A stretch of DNA of 64,000 bases from Rhytidiadelphus loreus (taxonomy: Eukaryota > Streptophyta > Bryopsida > Hypnales > Hylocomiaceae), in assembly GCA_947034895.1 (NCBI GenBank), contig OX344762.1:50509087-50573086 (forward strand), written 5' to 3'. The position numbers were made by a program, and so were the translations under genes. A model generated the notes under the pieces. That model searched no databases and was not told where the DNA came from. It was given only the letters and a program-made list of their open reading frames with translations. Shown piece after piece: positions 38,511-51,284 of the stretch (position 1 is its first letter; each line of letters opens with the position of its first letter).

Positions 38511-40284
38511 GGGATTTTAGGGAAAAAAATCCCTCCTTAGTCCTGCTACTATGAAAAAGGGTACCTAAAACCGTGTAATCAATTTGTCTCAAAAAGTTTG
38601 AAATTGAATTTTTTAATCCAAATAGGACCTAAAGCCGTGGGATTTTAGAAGCTTAGACCTAATAGTTATATAGTGTAAGCATTATACTTATTAATTTTCA
38701 GACATTTAAAGCCTTCTACAAGAGTAGGGAGCAGATTTTGGAGAGCCAAAAATAGTGTATTATAGTTTAATTTATGAAATATGAGAGACCCTATTATCAT
38801 GTACTTGTCATTAGGATTTAATTTTTATACTAAAAGAACATGCATAACATTGGATTTAAAAAAATTAGGATAACTAAAAAAATGATGATTAATTGCTTTA
38901 GGAAAAGTAGAACATCTAATTCCTTGGTTTAGAGTCATTTAAATCTTACAATAGAAAAATGAAGTAGTTTCAAAGAGATTGAATGAAAAACTATAATAGT
39001 ACAATACCATCAAATAAATGATATATATAGTTTTGGCATGATATTGCAATTGTGAAGATTATAGGTAGTTGTGAAACATTTACAAACAAATCTTTTCTTT
39101 GAGAAAATGCATAGAAGAAGAAATTAACTGTAAACCACCCAAGGCCTAATCATGTAAAAAAAAACTTTTTTTTTTAGTGTGATAAGTCTAAATGTTAGCA
39201 AGGTATGAAAATCTCAATTGTACAATCTTATAGTGTGCATATTGATGATAATGTAAATCAAATTTGGGGTGATTTGACTGCACAAATTGGAAGATTATAA
39301 TATTTTAGTATTGGAAAAAAATGGTGAAGTTTTCCTAAAAACACATTCGGACGTCAAATTTAAACCTTGAACCTACTCAAATAAGGAAAAAAATGAACTA
39401 CATAGTGATTCAAAACTAGAATATAATCACATTGGTGAAAGAAAATATCACTCACTTGACTCATCTTATCTCCAATATTAGTTCAAAATGTCAAAAAAGA
39501 ATAAAAAAAGAACACAATATCACATCTTTGGCTGAACCTCTCTCTAGTAAAATGCTTCTCAGTTTTCCATAACTTCTTAGATTGTTATGAAATTCTTACC
39601 ACAAAAAGAAGACTAGTATGTGCAACTATTCCAACAAAAATGATTGAAAACGGACATTGTATAAAGAAGAAATAGGCGGCCAAAGTTCATTGTAACTAAA
39701 AAAATGACTGAATTTTAAACTTGAAATTGCTCCCAACCATTCAAAAGAACTTGGAGTGACATGAAAATTTTACCACAATAACTAGATCTGAAGGCAAACC
39801 AAACACAACAAATTTTATTGAAAACGGAGTTTGGAGGACAAAGATACAAGCCCTCAAAGTTGTAGCCTAAAAATATCGAGTGCTGAATTGAAACTGCACC
39901 TGTGAACTTTGATTGGCTCTTACAAACTGAATACAAGTTCAATCAATCTGAAAATTTAACCACAAAAACTAGACTAATATGCGCAACTTTTCCAACAAGT
40001 TTTACTGAATTTAAACATTGGATGCAAAAGTTATAGCACTTTAAATTAGATTGCTACATTGTGTGAGGACACTATAATTGGTCCTCGTGGGTGGTTTAGG
40101 GTTAAATACTCACAAAAAATAGAAGAAATAATACAATAAAATTTGTATGTCACTTAGATATATCATTCAAATTTGAGAGCATACAACTAATTGTGTGCAT
40201 AATAAATATATTAAAGCAAATGCTATAAAACTATCGAGCAATTTTGAGCCACAATAGTGAAATATATTGAAAAATGAAAACCAC
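38511..40284. other. AT-rich 3' flank of the ParB-methyltransferase gene
   Basis: No coding sequence was seen. The stretch 39,487-40,085 is the first copy of the 0.6-kb direct repeat described separately. Confidence 0.5.
39487..40085 (+). repeat. 0.6-kb direct repeat, copy 1 (3' flank)
   Basis: Almost identical over most of its length to 43,611-44,209, which lies in intron 4 of the neighbouring gene; the last 150 bp diverge more. An older third copy is at 13.19-13.39 kb. No coding capacity or terminal repeats were recognised. Confidence 0.9.
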
Positions 40285-43200
40285 TCAAAGATCATCACTA
40301 GAAGTTGAACCTTCAATTTCAAATTCCTCTCCTTCACTTGCCTCTATATCCAAGAACTTCTTTACCTTTGGATTGTATTGAAGTTTGCGTTGATTTGCTA
40401 TTGGTGATGGGGCGTCAATGTATGCTTGAGCAATCCTTTCTACATAAATTGGGAGATTGAAATTGAAAGGTGGACTTCGGTCATTTGCATCTTGCACTTG
40501 CTCTACTATAGCACTTCTACAAGACCAAAAAAAATTGGTCAAATACAATGTAGAAATCATTTAAGTATATACTCATAAAGTAAAAAATGGTGATAAACAA
40601 ATGAATCACAACTTACGCACAAGAAGTGAATCGATTCCTCTTTGGCTTCTTTGTCGGTGGCTGATCAGATGGTGGAGTAATGACTCTGCCCTTGCTTTTA
40701 GGAATAGAGGCTGTGATAGGGGCAAATGGAGCAATCATAGCCTTGAAAATGAGAGGATCATCTTCTAAAGCCAAGATGTGTCGTCCAGTCTCCAAACAAG
40801 CCTTGATGGATGAGCCTGTTAGAAAACAAAAGATATATGAATAAATCATGAAAATTGAGTTCTAAAGAATGATGAATAGAACTTAGATTTGTAGAAAAAA
40901 AAAATACATGTTGCAGCTTTGCAATCAAAGACAATATCTCCAGGCTTGCACAATTGTAGGATGAGATCTCGCATGAAGGGTAAGTTCTTCTCACGTGGAC
41001 CTCTCCATAGAACTTTCTCATTCATAGAGAGGTTTTCAATGTCCGTGAGATTGAATAGAGCATCGTTTTTCTCTAAAGGCTCACCATCATAAGAAGAGTC
41101 ACGATTTTCTTGGAATGAAAACCGTGAAGGAATCTCCCGTCGAATGAACAACTGAATCCAAAATCGAACAGACTGGAAACATTGAAAAGTTGAATATTAG
41201 AAAAAAAAATTGTATTTATAAAACCATAAATTCAATGCAAGCATATAGAATTAAATTCAACCATTCCTTCAAATCCTTACAAATGCTCAAAAACTATTTT
41301 GCAAATTCTTTGATTACCGTCAGTGATGGATCGCGTGCAGATGCAAGATGTAGCTCATTGATCCCCCACCAATCTTTGGCCAACTTCATGTCATATTGGT
41401 CGGCCAACTCATCAACTTCCTTTAGCAAACTGCGGTCATCGCAATGTATAAGTAGGAGGGCACCGTCATCATGCAAATACATATCAGCCATCTCAAAGAG
41501 AGTCTCAACGTAGTTCTCTGTGCGGGTGTTCCAGTCTGGAATCGAAGTTGAAATGCCTGGAACAGGAAGGTTCTCTGGAATGTCTGCAATGATCAAATCA
41601 AGCCCTGTATGCTTGTACTTCTTGCAAAAGTTGGATGTGACAGTACGGTTGCGAGAAGCGCTAATCTGTACATTTCATAATTATGAAGTTAGAATTAAAA
41701 CTTTCAAAACAATGGCATAGAAAGGAAAATGTTGGAATTAGGTTTAGAATAAGGTTTAGAATACAATACCTTAGCTATAGTATCGTGCAACCTTATCCAT
41801 CGAGGATCAGGGCCACTGGGATCTTGTAAACTATTCAAGAGAGTGATGAGAGAAGTGCACTCTACAAAGACATGAAGAGAGTGTTGAGGCTCTATCATAG
41901 AAGAACTAACTGAAGGAAACATGGACTGTTTCTTCTTGCGAATTTGGTTACCAATCCCATGATGAACATTGGATAAAGAGGAATCTGGAGCAAAGGTTGC
42001 AACGCCGTCATCATGACCTTGGTCTGACATGGGGGTAGTCTCATGACTATCTGAAGGCATGGCTACAAGCTCATTTGCTTGAGACTTCTCTCTTTCAGCT
42101 TCTTCTTTCTCTGCCTTCTCTTTTGCCACCCTCTCCATCTCTTCCTTCTCCGCCTTCTCTTTTGTCACCCTCTCCATCTCTTCTTTCTCCTTCTTTGTGA
42201 GTCGTTTTTTCTTCGGTGGCTTGTCTTGTGGTTGAGCTTCTTTGGGGTTTACTTCTTGTGCATCGTCAGGGTCAACAAGAGGAAGCTTTCCATCATCAAG
42301 AGTTGTCCTCTCAACAACCTCTGAATCGGGGGTGTAGTTCCGGTGACAATCAAGGTACCACCCTCCCGCTTCCAAATGTGTAGCTTTGAATTTCCTCAAT
42401 TGCTCAAATGTAAACATGCAAAGATCGGAGTCTTTTTGCAACCAAGAAAGGAAAAAGGGCGGTACAGCTTCAGCTGAAATTGCTTTTTTGGATAGTAAGA
42501 CTCGCATGAAGTACCTAAAGTAGAGGTGAAAAATGTTATATAATTAAAAAGTAGTTCATGAAACATAAAGAATAAAAACAAACAAAACATTTTCATCAAC
42601 TTTTGGAAGCAACGGTAACAAATAGGGACCAAAATATAATAAACAATAGAAACTAAATAATGAAAGACCAAAGCAATTACATAAGTGTAGTAGTTTGGAT
42701 GTATGGTATTGGTACCTGTATACAACGCGCCTCACTGCACTATCAGTTCCAGGGAACTCTTTGAATACAGATTTTTTGGTATAAAGCTTTTGATCTTTGT
42801 TTCCAAAGAATGGGATAAAAGCTTTGTCCCAAAGAAGAATGCGCCAACTCTCCACGTAATCAGAGGGTTTTTGAACACCTTGTATAGTCCAATCTACAAC
42901 AATGTTGTCGTCTTTGCAAATATTTGTAACCATCTTAACAACTGCCTCTTCCATCTGTTAAAATGAAATAGAGAATGTTTAAAACAAAATAAAATGAAAC
43001 CATGATAACTGTAAGAGACAAATTGATTGTTGGTCATAGTACAATACCTCAGCCCAAAATGATGCTTTGTTGATCCAAGAATCCCAAAAGAGATCCTTAT
43101 CTTTGGACCCAGGAAAACGATAAGATTGTCGAACAGTCAATGAAGATGCATTCCACCAACGTAACCACCGTGCCTTGTGCTTTGCTTCAACATTAGCAGT

Positions 43201-46200
43201 GGCAATTTTTTGAAGCTTCTCAATTGTCATTTCGGGAACTAGATTCTCGCTGAAATGACGGTCAATCTGAGCATACAAGAACATTTTTGTTAGATTGAAA
43301 GATAACAATCTCAAGATAAATTTAGAAATAGCAACTTTGACTAGGATAGGAATGAATTTATACCTCTTTCAAAAAATCGTTTCCATTCTTTGGATTTGCC
43401 ACCGTTAAGTATTTGTCAAAGTCTTTGGCATGAATGGCCTTGATGAACTTATCTGAGGCACTCTTCATTGCCTCCCAAATGCCTGTAGCAGTCCTTTCTT
43501 GGAGCGGTGTCTGCAATGTGTACTCTCGAGCTGCTTCATCGGCAGCCACTGCAATCTCCCGCTACAATTGAAAAAAAGAATGTCAAAGGAATTACAGATT
43601 TCATGTACAAAATGTCAAAAAACAATGAAAAAAGGATCACCATATCACATCTTTGGCTGAACCTCTCTCTAATAAAATGCTTCTCAGTTTTCCATAACTT
43701 CTTAGATTGTTATGAAATTCTTACCACAAAAAGAAGACTAGTATGTGCAACTATTCCAACAAAAATGATTGAAAACGGACATTGTATGAAGAAGAAATAG
43801 GCGGCCAAAGTTCATTGTAACTAAAAGAATGACTGAATTTTAAACTTGAAATTGCTCCCAACCATTCAAAAGAACTTGGAGTGACATGAAAATTTTACCA
43901 CAATAACTAGATCTGAAGGCAAACCAAACACAACAAATTTTATTGAAAACGGAGTTTGGAGGACAAAGATACAAGCCCTCAAAGTTGCAGCCTAAAAATG
44001 TCGAGTGCTGAATTGAAACTGCACCTGTGAACTTTGATTGGCTCTTACAAACTGAATACAAGTTCAATCAATCTGAAAATTTAACCACAAAAACTAGACT
44101 ATTATGCGCAGCTTTTCCAACTAGTTTTATTAAATTTGGACATTACATGCAAAAGTTACATGACTTTGAATTGGATTGCCAAACTATGTGAGGATACTTT
44201 CGGTCCCATTCGACAATAAAAGGTTTTGCAAGAAAAGCAAATTGAAAAGATGGTTGTACCTTATACAAGAAGGAGATGAAGACATTGACTGTCAAAGAAA
44301 ACCAACTTGGTCTCATCGCCTTCACTTTCTCACAGTATTGGTATTCGTCGGGTGAGATAAGGTCTTTGAAATCAGCAAGGGGTAGAACTCCAAAATTTCG
44401 AATTCGACGCAGTCGAGCTGGAATTGTGCTCTTCACATGATCATGTTCCGTAGACCTATACAATACATTTTTATGAGAATGAAATCAAAGTCAATGTCAA
44501 TGTCAATGTCAATGTCAATAAATTGATATTTAGATGCAATACGTATATATTAAAAGAAAACAACAAACTTACCAGTTGACATCGCTCATTGCATTTAGCA
44601 AGTTTGCCACTTGACCTCTTGGATCCAATATAATGCAATGGACTCGTTTGTGCCAGCCGAGTTCTCCATCATGACAGTTGGTGATGTGTCGCATCCATGC
44701 GGAGACACGATGATTCCCATCCCATACATAAAACATCTTACCTCTCAATTAGACAAGGTCAACATCTGCCATCAATTCCTTTTCAAATTCCTCATTGACA
44801 CGTTGCCAATGAGGACTCCACCTTGCAATTTCTTCCTCAGTCACATCCATAGTTTTCTCAAAATTGTTGTACAGTGAAACGTATAAAACCCGATCACCAT
44901 CTCGATAGCCGTTCATGAACTCGCTCTCCAATCTTTGAACATCCATTTCTCCAACTGGTCTAACCTCGTCCATTACAATCATTCGACAAAGAGGGATCTC
45001 AAGGCGTGACTTCGTAATAGGTTGGATGCGTAATGTGTTGATGAGTCCTGTAGTGTCCACCTTGAGTTGTTTGCGGTGGAGGTGCTCACTCTCCAAAACA
45101 CTCGTTACAGTAGGTGGAAATTTGTGCCTTGGCTCATCATCATCTTCAAGATCAATAGATGCAACCTTCAAAATAATAACACATGAAATTGAATTAGAAA
45201 AATTGAAGATAGGGTTGTGAAGGGAGAGAGTGATGTGCATGGAAGCTCTTTCTTTCAAAAACTGGACATACACAAAGTAATGGAAATTACATGAACTTCA
45301 AAAGTAGAAATTTCATTTACCTCAGTGATTGGTGGTGGAAAACTTTCTGTAAGCACAATTGGGGATATTCCATCTCTTCTTGTTTGTCTTGCAACAATCC
45401 TCTCAGCACTGTCCTCCTCATCATATATAATTTCAGTTTCGTTGTCTTCGTCCATCTGATTAGTTCAAATCATTCCAAAAAACATGACGTGAGTGCTGAA
45501 TTATTTGTAATGAAGACGAAACAAAATTTGGCTCACAACTATAACATACAATACAAATATTGTCATAATAGTAAAGACTAGGATTCCTCGTGAACAAGGA
45601 TTCACCATAGCCCTTTTTTTATTGAAGATCTAAACCATATCATATGACCAAAAACAAATTCATCAAGTATATTCATTGACAAGTAAACCCTAAAAGAGCT
45701 CAAAGTTCATTCTAACCCTAAACAAGAAAAGGTGTTAGGAAGTTATGAAATGACATCTATATTTAAAATTCAGCCTCAGTAGTCTAGTTTGTGAACACCC
45801 TCGTGAACGAGGACTACATTAGCTGCCGAAATTCTAAACCAAAATATTAGCATTGGTGCAAAGAAAGTGTATAAATCCTCCTTTAAAAGGACTTTGTTTA
45901 AAACGATACAACAATAACAGCATTTTCAATCAGATTCGAAACATCAGTAGGTTTTTCCTTAAAAAGGACTTTTTGAAATGGATATGTGTAATACAGCCTA
46001 CAAAATACAACATTTTTAAGTACACTAGGCGCAGCTTTTAGTATCCTCGTCAACGAGGACTCCCGAAAATGGTTGTATTCAATTCACCGCTCACAACATT
46101 TTTTACTACAGTAGGCGCAATTTTTAGTATCCTCGTCAACGAGGATACTCGAAAATGGTTGAATCCAACTCAAGAATCACTACATTTTCAACTATAATAG

Positions 46201-46458
46201 GCGCAGTTATTGGTATCCTCGTCAACGAGGACTCCCCGAAATGATTTAGAATAAGGCGCAGTTTTTGGCATCCTCGTCAACGAAGACTCTCGAAATCACA
46301 CTGCCACTTCTACTGTGATATTCAGCATTGTTCCTAAACTCCTAAACCAAAATTATGAAGGTAAAGACATGATTGTGAACCTCAATCTCTGGTTGAACAT
46401 CTTCTAGCGATTGGTGCGAAGCCATTGCCGAACACGCCGCAAACTCTCCTTCCTCCAT
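40285..46458 (-). pseudogene. ParB/sulfiredoxin-like domain fused to permuted N4/N6-type DNA methyltransferase domain (one in-frame stop)
   Basis: Twelve exons join in phase on the minus strand: 46458-46381, 45455-45321, 45165-44573, 44455-44260, 43561-43364, 43266-43048, 42954-42716, 42514-41770, 41665-41318, 41172-40908, 40815-40617 and 40516-40285 (1148 codons before the stop). Residues about 130-260 look like a ParB/Srx fold: IPLCRMIVMDEVRPVGEMD, later YVWDGNHRVSAW (219-224). A KKEKEE-rich segment follows in exon 8 (about 650-700). Exons 9-11 give a methyltransferase core in permuted order: motif IV LDLIIADIPEN (Asp829), LHDDGALLLIHC, then motif I PGDIVFDCKAATCSS (Asp1000) and ETGRHILALEDD. 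Canonical DPPY and GxG are not kept, so activity is doubtful. A TAA (44,749-44,751, codon 210) interrupts the ParB-like domain; no intron can remove it. An upstream exon at 47.17-47.63 kb probably belongs too. Confidence 0.75.
43611..44209 (+). repeat. 0.6-kb direct repeat, copy 2 (intron 4)
   Basis: It fills most of the 698-bp intron 4 of the ParB-methyltransferase gene and matches copy 1 at 39.5-40.1 kb, leaving only short native intron sequence at each side. Confidence 0.9.
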
Positions 46459-46512
46459 CTAGAACATGCGGCTACCACCAATCGTGAGCAAAAACAACAC
46501 CTCGTCGACGAG
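45585..46512. repeat. Array of CTCGTCAACGAG palindromes in the 5' introns
   Basis: Copies lie at 45,585-45,600 (imperfect), 45,799-45,812, 46,045-46,058, 46,131-46,144, 46,217-46,230, 46,272-46,285 (one mismatch) and 46,501-46,512 (CTCGTCGACGAG, perfect). The central ones share a context: a GGCGCAG(T/C)TTT-like lead, then TAT or CAT, the palindrome, and a CTC(C)CGAAA tail, at spacings of 86, 86 and 55 bp. All fall in intron 1 or just upstream of exon 1. Iterated palindromes usually mark binding sites of a dimeric protein. Confidence 0.85.
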
Positions 46513-47166
46513 CACTCACCCGACGCACCCAAACCCTAACCTCAACCGGTTCGCAAGACTAAGGAAGAAGAAGGAAAAAAAAGAAAAAAAAAAAAAGAGT
46601 ACAAAATCGGTAGATGCAGGTCAAGAGAATCTTTACAATAAGAATTCTGATTTTGAAGATTTAGGGTCAAAATTTTCAGATGACCTAGATTATAACCTTA
46701 CACTTAACCTCAATTTATTTCAGAATTTTTGGACTCACGGCTGATTTTATAAAAATCCTCAAAGTTGACAAAAAAGACGGAGGCCAAGATTTGCTCAAAA
46801 AATCTTCGGATTCTGAAGATTTCAGAGAAGATTCGAATATGCTGAATTCGTTTTGGGCCATAAAACATTCAATTAGTGTCCGTTTTGTACATGCTATATA
46901 CTGTTCGAATCGTCTTCTCAAACTGCATGATTAAGTTTAGGATGTCAAATTCAGATCTAACAAAAAACTATTCATATTCATTTAACGCACACTCTTCTAA
47001 TTCTATGGTCCATTCTTCTACAATTCTAAGCCCATACTAATATAGTTTTGCAGCCAATTAGAGAATGAGTACATAACCTTTGTATTTCCCAAAAAATACA
47101 TCTATATCTTATTTAAATTATTGACTGCAAATCATTAAATGGCATATGGTATACTTATGAACATAC

Positions 47167-47626
47167 CAAGTCTTCTCTATCCTGGTTAGGCTCTTCATTT
47201 GCATCTTCATTGTCATCCTCGCTTTCATCATCTTCTTTGCCATCTTGGTTGTCCTCGCTCTCATCGTCTTCTTTGCCATCTTGGTTGTCCTCGCTCTCAT
47301 CGTCTTCTTTGCCATCTTGGTTGCCCTCGTCTCTTTCAACCACAGACAATGGTTCTTCAATAATCTTAACGAGACATAATGAACGGTCACCAACAACGTC
47401 GTCCACTTCTTGGTCACCAAAATCAAGTGCCTTTGACGTTTCACCATAGCTATGTATACCTCTACTTACAATTTTTTCCCCTCTCATCTTAGCTCTTAAT
47501 CTTTCTTTGGGAGTTGTGTAATACAGTTTGCGTCTTCTTCTCTTCTTCTTTATCAGCCTACAAGTTGCAACCTGAGACTTAAGTACTTTGATTTCTTCAA
47601 GCATTTGATTTACTACACATACATCT
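47167..47626 (-). CDS. Probable upstream exon of the ParB-methyltransferase gene, acidic repeats
   Basis: The minus-strand open segment is bounded by an acceptor (CTATTTAG) and a donor (GACTTG/GTATG). It starts with a leucine-rich helix, then a KKKRRRRK cluster that fits a nuclear localisation signal, and ends in a very acidic tail with three tandem copies of NQDGKEDDESED (36-bp units). Its donor is phase 0 and the next exon, 46,458-46,381, is preceded by TTCTAG and is phase 0, so joining is natural. It could instead be a separate small gene. Confidence 0.5.
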
Positions 47627-47639
47627 CTAAATAGCAAGC

Positions 47640-48766
47640 ATTACAATAGCACCCTCTCTATCACCTCCAAACTATTTATCATTCTCCCTACTAACTTTAA
47701 AAACAGATCAAACAAGTATTGAGTCTACAAATACCTTGCTTAGCCATTTAAAACCTCAAATAAGTGACAACTTAGGTGCACTACCCTCACCCCTCACCCC
47801 TCACCCCTCACAAATCTTTAGTACTCTACAATCTCCCTTTGCAACAAGAATACATAACACATATCCAATGCCCAAGCTAATGCAACGCAAACTCAAACTT
47901 CTTACAGAACAATAGAAATAATACAATGCAGTTCTACAACTCTAATAAAGAAGACAAGCAAGAACCACTGACAAGAAGAGTTTAACATCTCTGGCAACGG
48001 TAAATGACAATTGTACTACTCAATACCTGATTCAAATTATGAAATCTAACAGATCTATTGTTGTAAATGCAATTTGTTGTATGAGTACTCTCCCTACCTT
48101 CTACTATAACGTAAACCTACAAGTTCAAGATTTGGCGCTTCTAGTACTAGTATACCTAAATATCAACATAAACAACAATTTTTCAAATAAATAAATGCCT
48201 ATACTTTCTACTGTTTCTTGTCCCTAATTCATACAAATGATGTCTGCTTCAACTATTGCTTGCTTTAAATGCTGGCTACTTCAAACAGAGATTGTGACAT
48301 GTACCAGATTTTATTAGGTTTCTTATTCCTAACTCATATTAATTATTAAATTCATTAGCAATAAATCTGCTTATTTTTGTACTTCATTAATTACTAATCT
48401 AGCTATCTTATTCACATTTCTCTTCATTTTAACAAATATGGTACTAATATATTTTATTGTCTATTATGTCATCATTATGTGTTTTTTGTTTGCTTGCCTT
48501 TCTTAATGAGGTTATTTGAAGACATTAATATTAATGATACTTCTTACACTCTTTGTCAGTATTCATCATTGTTATGCTTTTCAAACCATTTCCTAATCAT
48601 CATTCACTAAAGATGTAGTAAAAATACTTCATTCATTCTTCATCATACCTGCTCACTATATTTTTGTCTCGAACACAATATGCTTTTCCTTTTCAAAGCA
48701 ATTTTCTTCAGAGCAGTATGTACTAAAAGTAGAATGATGTTTTCATGAAACTTCAATTTCTGAGCG
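47640..48766. other. Divergent intergenic region
   Basis: About 1.1 kb of AT-rich sequence between the head-to-head ParB-methyltransferase and SWIM-transposase genes. A CCCTCACCCCTCACCCCTCA microsatellite lies near 47,790. It is expected to hold promoters for both genes, but none is clear enough to mark. Confidence 0.4.
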
Positions 48767-49239
48767 ATGGTAGACTTTGCAGGGATGGTTGTTGTGAGAG
48801 CGAATGGTGAAAGAGTTCCAATAACGTTTCTAGTGGGCGAAGATGGATTTGCTGTTGTATCCGCATTTCGGTTAAGTCTCAGGTTCCAATTAAACGAGGA
48901 CTCACTTCACATTGATAAAGAGGTATTTGATGAGCGTAGTGGAGATCTTACTCATACAATTGGTCAAGTCTCTACATCTGATGGTTCTGGTAGAATGTGG
49001 CATCTCAAGTCTGGTAAATTTAGGGTCTATGGATTACGAGAATCCATCATGGCACCTTCCTCGAGTGTTTTTACACCTCATCAGTCATCTACATCTTCTC
49101 TTCAAACACCTTTAGCCTGGCCTTTAGCATCGCAAATCAAAGTAGAGCCTGTTGTGAATGATGTCACCATTCTTAGTGACGACTCTGACGACAATTCTCC
49201 TGAGCAATTGCAAAGCGTAAAGACTTCTTGTTTGGAGTC

Positions 49240-49435
49240 AACTTTGCTGAGATCAAGTATTTTACAAGGCTCAAATACTTTGTTGAGCTCAAGTACTTTG
49301 CCGAGCTCAAGTACTTTCCCAAATTCGAGCACCTTGCCAAGCTCAAATACTTTACAAACCTCCGGTACATTGCCGAGCTTCGGTACATTGTCGAGCTTCA
49401 GTACTTTACCTAACTCAAGTACTTTACCAACCTCT
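49240..49435 (+). repeat. 18-bp coding minisatellite
   Basis: About ten degenerate copies of an 18-bp unit (for example TTGCCGAGCTCAAGTACT) encode SSTLP(S/N) hexapeptides in the transposase N-terminal region, probably an unstructured linker. Confidence 0.85.
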
Positions 49436-51284
49436 ACTGAACCGTTATCTGCCAGCCACTCTAGTGGTAGCAAATCCATTACATCTGTAATTGATTGTTT
49501 AAGAAATTTGCGTACATTGAAGGGTTGTAGAAATGTCTTGAAAAAAATTGATTATGACTCTATTACTATTCATAGAGTAAGCGTGTTACCTCCAATTTTT
49601 AATGGTGATGTCATTTTTGAGTTTCCACCACTCACTACCTCCACTGGTTCATCTCAAGCTAAACAAATGCTTGGGATGGATAAGCGGTATGATGGTCATG
49701 TCTGGTCAAAAACTATTACAACAAATATAACAAATCCCATGGGATTATCATTCCGCACATCTTCGTGCATAGGGCATCTTCAGTGCATTAATCCAGGCTG
49801 TGATTTTCTTAGTCGCATTCATCGAATCAAGCCTATCAATGAATTGGAATGGGAAGGATTCACACCGTCATTGTTGGAAGTGGGAAGTACACATCCTCGG
49901 GGCTCAACGCTTATTTGTAAAATGTGCAAGCAACCTCCGTCGTGTATTGCTACATGTTCTGCAAAAGTATATTACGTATTTGGAAAATACAACTTTACTC
50001 GTGCATTTGTACACCTTGGCATTCATGAACATCCTGTCAAAGATGGTGAGCTCAGAGATTTGAAGGAGAAAACTCGTATTCTTATTGGAGAACAGATGGA
50101 GAGAACACCAGTTGCAACAAACTCTTCAATTGTGTTAGAGGCTACAAAAGAGCTTGTGGGAGAACTATTGTTGCGTCCAGATGGCGTTCCGCTGAAGACC
50201 CTCAACATTCATGAACTGCTTCCAGTTCTTGACAAGTGCAAGTACTTCAGCTCTCCAAACATTCGAAATGAGGTAACTTCGTTCAAATACTTAAGGAGGT
50301 TTGGAGTTATGGATAGCATTACGAAATTGAGGGGGACAAGCACTTGGGCATTTGTTCAAGAGAATAAATTTCCAGGACAAGGGTCGGATATGGATAAAGT
50401 TTTTGTATTCAAAATGTCAGAAGTTGGACCTGGTAGTGGAGTGGACTTGGTCAAGCGAATGCAACCTGGCGGAGATCTTCAAGATGCTTGGTTGATGTTT
50501 GATCATGTCAAACGTGTTAAAGGTTGGACTACTATGGCATGTCATGTTTATGACTCCATGTATTGTCGCGTTATGACTATTGCTGTTTGTGATATGCAAT
50601 CGGAAGATTGCGCTACTTAAATTGTGTTTTGGAAAAACTTAAATTCAGTTCTTGCAAGACATGGTGTATCCCACCCTAAATTCAAGGGATTCATGGCTGA
50701 CACCGCTCAAGCCAATTGGAATGCTGTAAGGACAATTTATGGGTCAGGCGACACTAGTGTTCCAATGGAAAATCAAGAAAGGACTTGCCTCTTCCATTGG
50801 ACTCAATCAATGGAGAAACACACAAAAGCTGATATTCGATCCGACTTACAAGATCAACATCGTTTGCTATGCAAACAATACAAGAATGCTGTTTTCTCTG
50901 AAGAATTAGAAACTCGATATCTTGCCATTAAAGCTTGGTGGTTGTCATCTGGTGCCACAACTGAAGAAGGACTTCATCGATTAGAACTTTGGCTATCGTT
51001 TTGGCATTTCCGTTACCGCCAATGGGGAGGATTTCAGCAACTTGTAAGTATCTACTCTTCATCAATTGTACTTCAAACATCTATTTGTTTCAATAATAAA
51101 AGAATTCAAAATTTAATTTTATAATCATTACTAATCAATTTGACAATGTCAAATTGTAAATGGATGTATAGTATATATTCATTGTTGTTTTTATAATTGC
51201 TATAAATGATTCATCAGAGAGAGTATAGATGATTAGTATTCACAGTATTATTTATCAAGCATTTTGAATTAAATTAGAGACCAA

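Noticed and set aside
40285..46458. Bacterial contamination as the source of the ParB-methyltransferase sequence
   Set aside because: Twelve exons with GT/AG introns, AT-rich introns and a plant-type repeat in intron 4 show it is eukaryotic nuclear DNA.
46466..46744. Lysine-rich small ORF on the plus strand
   Set aside because: It overlaps the upstream intron of the minus-strand gene and owes its length to an A-rich run; no other support.
44749..50620. A reassigned stop codon or RNA-edited stops explaining the in-frame TAA codons
   Set aside because: Neighbouring genes end normally at TAA, TGA or TAG, and the stop-repairing U-to-C editing known in some land plants acts in organelles, not nuclear genes. 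Nonsense mutation is simpler.
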